A program made the position numbers and the translations under genes. From assembly GCF_014647235.1 (NCBI RefSeq), contig NZ_BMOU01000001.1, forward strand, positions 226,261 through 290,260: DNA of 64,000 bases. Reading direction: 5' to 3'. Position 1 is the stretch's first letter; the number at the start of each line of letters is the position of its first letter. The stretch is from Haloarcula pellucida (GTDB lineage: Archaea > Halobacteriota > Halobacteria > Halobacteriales > Haloarculaceae). Shown piece after piece: positions 59,969-64,000 of this stretch. The notes under the pieces were generated by a model. The model saw nothing but the letters and a program-made list of their open reading frames with translations, ran no database searches and had not been told where the DNA came from.

Positions 59969-60709
59969 ATGGCACACATACAGGTCCATCGGGACGACGT
60001 CGAACTCGACGAGCCGACACTCGTCGAGGGGCTCCCCGGGGTGGGGCTGGTCGGCAAGATAGCGGCCGACCATCTGGTCGACGCCTACGACATGGTCCAC
60101 TACGGGACGGCCCACTGTGATGGCCTTCCGGAGATAGCGGTGTACAGCGAGGGCGACCCGACGGTCAAGGCGCCGGTGCGCATCTACGCCGACGAGGACC
60201 GAGACCTGCTGGTCCTCCAGAGCGACGCGCCCGTCTCGCCGTCGGCGGCCGAGGAGTTCGCCACCTGCATCGTCGGCTGGTTCGTCAGCCACGACGTGAC
60301 GCCGATATTCCTCAGCGGGATGCCCGCGGAGAAAAGCGGTGACGTCCCCGAGGTGTACGGCGTCGCCACCGGTGACGGGGCAGCACTGCTTGAGGACGCC
60401 GACGTGAGCGTACCCACCGAGTCCGGGGCGGTCACCGGGCCGACGGGAGCGCTGGTCCACGAGGCCCAGCGCGTCGGCCTGACCGGCGTCGGTCTGGTCG
60501 TCGAGGCCGACCCGCAGTTCCCGGACCCCGAAGCCGCAAGAGCGCTCTTGACGACCGCTATCGGCCCGCTCGGATCGTTCGAGGTGGACACGGAGGCGCT
60601 CGTCGAACAGGCCGAGGAGATAGGCAAGGCCAAAGAGCGGCTGGCAGAGCAGATGCAACAGGCCGACGAGGAGAGCACGAGCGCTCGACCGCTGGGGATG
60701 TATCAGTAA
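59969..60709 (+). CDS. PAC2 family proteasome assembly chaperone
   Basis: 246 residues. N-terminal core LVEGLPGVGLVGKIAADHLV near 18-37 is the family hallmark; VFLSGMPAEKSG-like IFLSGMPAEKSGD near 114 and VHEAQRVGLTGVGLVVEADPQ near 165 follow. A C-terminal helical tail ends STSARPLGMYQ. It assists proteasome alpha-ring assembly in archaea (as inferred for PbaB-type proteins). Stop and next start overlap (TAATG). Confidence 0.87.
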   Translation: MAHIQVHRDDVELDEPTLVEGLPGVGLVGKIAADHLVDAYDMVHYGTAHCDGLPEIAVYSEGDPTVKAPVRIYADEDRDLLVLQSDAPVSPSAAEEFATCIVGWFVSHDVTPIFLSGMPAEKSGDVPEVYGVATGDGAALLEDADVSVPTESGAVTGPTGALVHEAQRVGLTGVGLVVEADPQFPDPEAARALLTTAIGPLGSFEVDTEALVEQAEEIGKAKERLAEQMQQADEESTSARPLGMYQ

Positions 60710-61704
60710 TGGTGGATGCCGACGCACTCGAACGCGGCGGCATCGTCCTCGCCGTCGTCGTCGTCGCGGTACTGCTCGGCTGGGTCGTCTTCGTCGTCGT
60801 GCCCGACGACTTCGCCGAACTCCTCGGTGTGGTACTGGTGCTGGTGACGGTGGTCGTCGCCGCCCGCATCGGGAGCAACGCGGCCGGGTCGCTCGTCCCG
60901 GCCCACAACGTGGCCGAAGTCGCCGTCGAGGGGCCCATCACGCGGGACGGCGGTGGCGGCATCGCGAGTCCGCCGACCGGCGCCAGCGCCGACGACGTGG
61001 TCGAGCAGATAGAGCGGGCCGACGAGGACAAGGGCGCCGAGGCGCTCCTCCTGAAACTCAACACGCCCGGTGGCCAGATCGTCCCGAGCGAGGACATCCG
61101 TCTCGCCGCGGAGCGCTTCGACGGCCCGACCGTCGCCTACGCCACCGACGTCTGTGCCAGCGGCGGCTACGACATCGCTGCCGGGTGTGACGAGCTGTGG
61201 GCGCGGGAGGGATCTATCGTCGGCTCTATCGGCGTCATCGGCTCTCGGGTCAACGCCAAGGACCTCGCCGATCAGGCGGGCCTCTCCTACGAGCAGTTCA
61301 CCGCCGGCGAGTACAAGGACGCCGGGACGCCGCTGAAGGAGATGACCGACGACGAACGCGAGTACCTGCAAGGCATCGTCGACGACTACTACGACCAGTT
61401 CGTCGAGACGGTGGCAGCGGGTCGCGAGATGGACGACGAGACCATCAGAGAGACCGAGGCCCGAATCTTCCTCGGGACCGAGGCCCACGAACGGGGGCTC
61501 GTCGACGATATCGGTACCCGAGACGACATCGAGGACCGCCTCGAAACACACCTCGGCGAGACCGTGACGGTCGCCGAGTTCGAACCCGAACGGGGGCTGA
61601 TGGGGCGACTCCGCGGGGGCGCCCAGCGGGTCGCCTTCGCGTTCGGTGCCGGCCTTGCGAGTACGGTCGGCGGTGACGTCGACGGCCTTTCTTTCCGGCG
61701 CTGA
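60709..61704 (+). CDS. SppA-like membrane serine protease (S49)
   Basis: 331 residues. Two membrane helices near 10-55, then an S49 domain: LLLKLNTPGGQIVPSED near 117-133, the catalytic Ser region YATDVCASGGYDIAAGC near 144 (Ser-Gly-Gly) and the Lys near 185 (NAKDLADQAG / SRVNAKD). SppA enzymes digest remnant signal peptides. Translationally coupled to the PAC2 gene (1-base overlap of stop and ATG). Confidence 0.9.
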   Translation: MVDADALERGGIVLAVVVVAVLLGWVVFVVVPDDFAELLGVVLVLVTVVVAARIGSNAAGSLVPAHNVAEVAVEGPITRDGGGGIASPPTGASADDVVEQIERADEDKGAEALLLKLNTPGGQIVPSEDIRLAAERFDGPTVAYATDVCASGGYDIAAGCDELWAREGSIVGSIGVIGSRVNAKDLADQAGLSYEQFTAGEYKDAGTPLKEMTDDEREYLQGIVDDYYDQFVETVAAGREMDDETIRETEARIFLGTEAHERGLVDDIGTRDDIEDRLETHLGETVTVAEFEPERGLMGRLRGGAQRVAFAFGAGLASTVGGDVDGLSFRR

Positions 61705-61747
61705 GTCGCGCGAGGGTTTTTTACCCTGTGACCCACTCTCGGCTACT

Positions 61748-62872
61748 GTGACCACGCTGGTGGTGTGTATCGATCGGGACAGCCCGGTAGCGGACGAGTG
61801 CCCGGTAGTCGGGAGCGACGCCGTCGAGTCGATGATTACCGAGACCGGTATCGTAGACCCCGAGGACAGCCGAATCAACTGCCTGCTCGAAGGTCTTCGC
61901 GTGGCGAACGACCTCGAAGCCGACGGGGACGACACCGTCGTCGCGGTGGTCGGTGGCGGCGGGGATTCGGTCGGGACCGACCGTCGGATAGCCGACCAGA
62001 CGGAGGACCTCGTCGCCGAGTACGACCCCGAATCGGCCGTCGTCGTCGTGGACAGCGCCGAGGACGAGCGCCTCGTCCCGATTATCGAGAGTCGCGTCCG
62101 CGTCGACGCCGTCGACCGCGTCGTCGTCCGACAGGCCCGCGACATCGAGTCGACGTACTACCTCCTCAAGCAGTTCCTCGCCGACGAGGAACTGCGCAAA
62201 ACGGTGCTGGTCCCCCTCGGTCTGGCGCTGCTCGCGTTCCCGGTCTTGCTCATCGTCGCCGACAGCACCACTATCACCGTCGGCGCCATCGCCGCCGCCC
62301 TCGGCGTGTTCCTCATCTACAAAGGGCTGGGTATCGACACCTACCTCTCGCGCCTGCCGGGCCAGATTCGCGAGGCCCTGTACTCCGGGCAGGTGTCGCT
62401 CGTCACCTACGTCGTCGCCGCCGGTCTCTCCGTCGTCGGGATATTCGCCGGCGCACTGGAGATATCCTCGGTCGGGTCGACTAGCCCATTCATCCTCGCC
62501 AATCGGTTCCTCTTCGAGAGCGTTCCGTGGCTGACGGCGGCGGCGCTCGCTGCTTCGCTGGGTCGGTTACTGGACGAACTCCTCCAGCGAGACGGCGTCC
62601 GAAGCGCGTACGTGAACCTCCCGTTCGGTGCGGTCGCCGTCGGTCTCGTCGTCCGCGGCTTCTCGGCGTACTTCCTCGAACGGGCCGGCGTCTTCGGTTC
62701 GTTTCACGTCCCCTCTATGAACTTCGACATCGTCGAGATCAACGGCTTCCCGATGGACGCGGGCACTCGCCTCGCCATCTTCATCCTCGCCGGCATCCTC
62801 ATCAGCCTCGTCGGCGTCCGCGTCGCCGCCTACGTCAGTCAGTCCGACATCGAGCAGGAACTGGCCGAATAG
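61748..62872 (+). CDS. DUF373 family membrane protein
   Basis: 374 residues from GTG 61748 (MTTLVVCIDRDSPVADE). N-terminal Rossmann-like domain about 1-130 (LVVCIDRDSP, AVVGGGGDSVGTDRRIADQTE, VVVVDSAEDERLVP), then six or so membrane helices to the end. This is archaeal DUF373, function unknown; a nucleotide or ligand sensor is a guess. 43 bases after the SppA-like gene and 35 before dph6. Confidence 0.85.
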   Translation: MTTLVVCIDRDSPVADECPVVGSDAVESMITETGIVDPEDSRINCLLEGLRVANDLEADGDDTVVAVVGGGGDSVGTDRRIADQTEDLVAEYDPESAVVVVDSAEDERLVPIIESRVRVDAVDRVVVRQARDIESTYYLLKQFLADEELRKTVLVPLGLALLAFPVLLIVADSTTITVGAIAAALGVFLIYKGLGIDTYLSRLPGQIREALYSGQVSLVTYVVAAGLSVVGIFAGALEISSVGSTSPFILANRFLFESVPWLTAAALAASLGRLLDELLQRDGVRSAYVNLPFGAVAVGLVVRGFSAYFLERAGVFGSFHVPSMNFDIVEINGFPMDAGTRLAIFILAGILISLVGVRVAAYVSQSDIEQELAE

Positions 62873-62907
62873 ACAGCGATTTAGGCGGTCGAGAGCTACG
62901 GACGGCC

Positions 62908-63627
62908 ATGACAGACGGCGCGTGGGTCTCGCTGTTCTCCGGCGGCAAGGACTCCTCGTGGGCGCTGTATCGGGCCCTCGAACGTGGCTATCCCGTCGAA
63001 CGACTGGTGACGGTCCACCCCGAGGGCGACTCCTACATGTACCACGTCCCGGCGACGCGGCTGGCGTCGCTGGCCGCCGAGAGCATCGGTATCCCGCTCT
63101 TGGAGGTCGAACCCGACGACTTCGGAGCCGACGACGTCGCGGACTCGGGCCGGCAGGGCGACGAAGAACTCGAACCGCTGGAAGCCGCCCTGCGCGAACT
63201 CGACGCGGACCTGCCGGACGGCGTGGGCGGCATCACCGCCGGGGCCGTCGAGAGCGAGTACCAGACCACCCGCATCGAGGCGATGGCCGAACGTCTCGAA
63301 GCGAACGTCTTCGCCCCGCTCTGGCAGGAGAACCCCCGTGACCTCGCCGACGCGATGCTCGACGCCGGGTTCGAGATTCGCATCATCCGCGTCGCCGCCT
63401 ACGGCTTGGACGAGTCGTGGCTGGGTCGACGCCTCGACGCCGACGCACTCGACGAACTCGAAGCGCTCAACGACGAGTACGGCGTCCACATCCTCGGCGA
63501 AGGCGGCGAGTTCGAGACGCTGGTGACCGACGGGCCGCATATGGACCGGCGCATCGAACTGGAGTCCGAGACGGAGTGGGACGGAACGCGGGGGACGCTA
63601 CAAGTCACCGACGCGTGGCTGGAGTGA
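62908..63627 (+). CDS. dph6: diphthine--ammonia ligase
   Basis: 239 residues from ATG 62908. PP-loop ATP pyrophosphatase motif SLFSGGKDSSWALYRALERG near 8-27 (SGGKDS), HVPATRLASLAAES near 46, and the family segments GAVESEYQTTRIE near 110, APLWQENPRDL near 131 and HILGEGGEFETLVTDGPHM near 193. It forms the amide of diphthamide on elongation factor 2. The last 39 codons with the downstream 127 bases are tandemly duplicated after the gene. Confidence 0.93.
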   Translation: MTDGAWVSLFSGGKDSSWALYRALERGYPVERLVTVHPEGDSYMYHVPATRLASLAAESIGIPLLEVEPDDFGADDVADSGRQGDEELEPLEAALRELDADLPDGVGGITAGAVESEYQTTRIEAMAERLEANVFAPLWQENPRDLADAMLDAGFEIRIIRVAAYGLDESWLGRRLDADALDELEALNDEYGVHILGEGGEFETLVTDGPHMDRRIELESETEWDGTRGTLQVTDAWLE

Positions 63628-63754
63628 GCCGAACCGGCCACGAGTGAGCCGTGCGAACGAGTGGCCGGCCTTTTTAGCGTAGATTTTTCGAGGAGTGGTT
63701 CCCGCAGCGCCCTCGGCGCGAGGAAACCCGACGACGAAAAAGGTACGGCAGGGG
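63509..63754 (+). repeat. 246-base tandem repeat unit 1 (dph6 3' end)
   Basis: Begins at GAGTTCGAG inside dph6 and runs through the stop (63625-63627) and 127 intergenic bases to GGCAGGGG. The unit repeats at a distance of exactly 246 bases. The intergenic portion includes GGCCGGCC followed by TTTTT (63662-63676), a possible terminator. Confidence 0.85.
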
Positions 63755-64000
63755 AGTTCGAGACGCTGGTGACCGACGGGCCGCATATGGACCGGCGCAT
63801 CGAACTGGAGTCCGAGACGGAGTGGGACGGGACTCGGGGAACGCTACAAGTCACCGACGCGTGGCTGGAGTGAGCCGAACCGGCCACGAGTGAGCCGTGC
63901 GAACGAGTGGCCGGCCTTTTTAGCGTAGATTTTTCGAGGAGTGGTTCCCGCAGCGCCCTCGGCGCGAGGAAACCCGACGACGAAAAAGGTACGGCAGGGG
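63755..64000 (+). repeat. 246-base tandem repeat unit 2 (pseudogene fragment plus spacer)
   Basis: Same as unit 1 except three synonymous changes (GGA to GGG, ACG to ACT, GGG to GGA) near 63828-63840. It carries the C-terminal 39 codons of dph6 with their stop (63871-63873). A frame beginning at GTG 63661 enters it, but this reads through spacer and is probably not a gene. The window ends exactly where a third unit would start. Confidence 0.85.
63757..63873 (+). pseudogene. duplicated 3' fragment of dph6
   Basis: 39 codons identical in protein sequence to the end of dph6 (FETLVTDGPHMDRRIELESE and onward to DAWLE), in the same frame but without the PP-loop part or a start of its own. It is a truncated duplicate, not a working ligase. 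Confidence 0.8.

Overview
The window is chromosomal DNA of a halophilic archaeon of the class Halobacteria, probably a Haloarcula/Halomicrobium-type relative (inference). The support is very GC-rich coding with strongly acidic proteins, archaeal TATA boxes about 26 bases before start codons (leaderless transcripts), and lineage-typical genes: FolC-FolP and PurN-AICAR transformylase fusions, CetZ, NreA, transcription factor S, archaeal NAC, TrmI, XPB-Bax1, dodecin, halocyanin and a HalOD1 protein. No rRNA, tRNA or CRISPR array was seen.

Layout. Bases 1-3242 are an AT-richer accessory strip: an IS6-type transposase end that has cut a small membrane gene, a creatininase-family amidohydrolase, a Tat-type secreted Cys-containing protein, a DUF5518-like membrane protein and an 86-base hairpin element. 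From 3243 the window is core chromosome. 3.2-11.4 kb: an XPB/Rad25-type helicase, a methyltransferase, a zinc ribbon, the folate fusion gene, membrane proteins and a formate/nitrite-type channel. 11.4-18.7 kb: the purine fusion gene, a PrsW-type protease, purB, an MFS transporter and a phosphoribosyltransferase. 18.6-24.7 kb, all on the minus strand: the succinylase route to diaminopimelate and lysine (dapA, dapB, a 42-residue zinc ribbon, dapD, a membrane protein, lysA, dapE), without dapF. 24.9-36.5 kb: many small haloarchaeal proteins, NAC-trmI, tfs, nreA, rnhA with its partner, and a PadR regulator with a palindromic candidate operator. 36.8-44.8 kb: ppa, a phosphodiesterase family enzyme, CetZ with an HTH gene, an SRPBCC protein, a halocyanin and an aldo/keto reductase. 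44.9-51.6 kb: the Hsp70 set dnaJ, dnaK, grpE with a large Rieske fusion protein between dnaJ and dnaK. 52.3-57.8 kb: a second XPB helicase, a DUF389 membrane protein and the Bax1 nuclease. 57.9-64 kb: dodecin, a NOP2/NSUN-type RNA methyltransferase pair, PAC2 and SppA-like genes, DUF373 and a diphthine-ammonia ligase whose 3' end is tandemly duplicated up to the window edge.

The most unusual content is repeat structure rather than a new gene cluster. An 80-base hairpin repeat (77/80 identical) sits in opposite orientation at two convergent gene ends 53 kb apart (5462-5541 and 58128-58207) and supplies stop codons. A unit of 246 bases carrying the dph6 3' end is tandemly repeated, and its only differences are three synonymous changes. 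Two further palindromic elements lie at 3111-3196 and 59730-59875. Among proteins, the Rieske/helical fusion beside the Hsp70 genes, the two XPB paralogues and the dap cluster without an epimerase deserve a second look.
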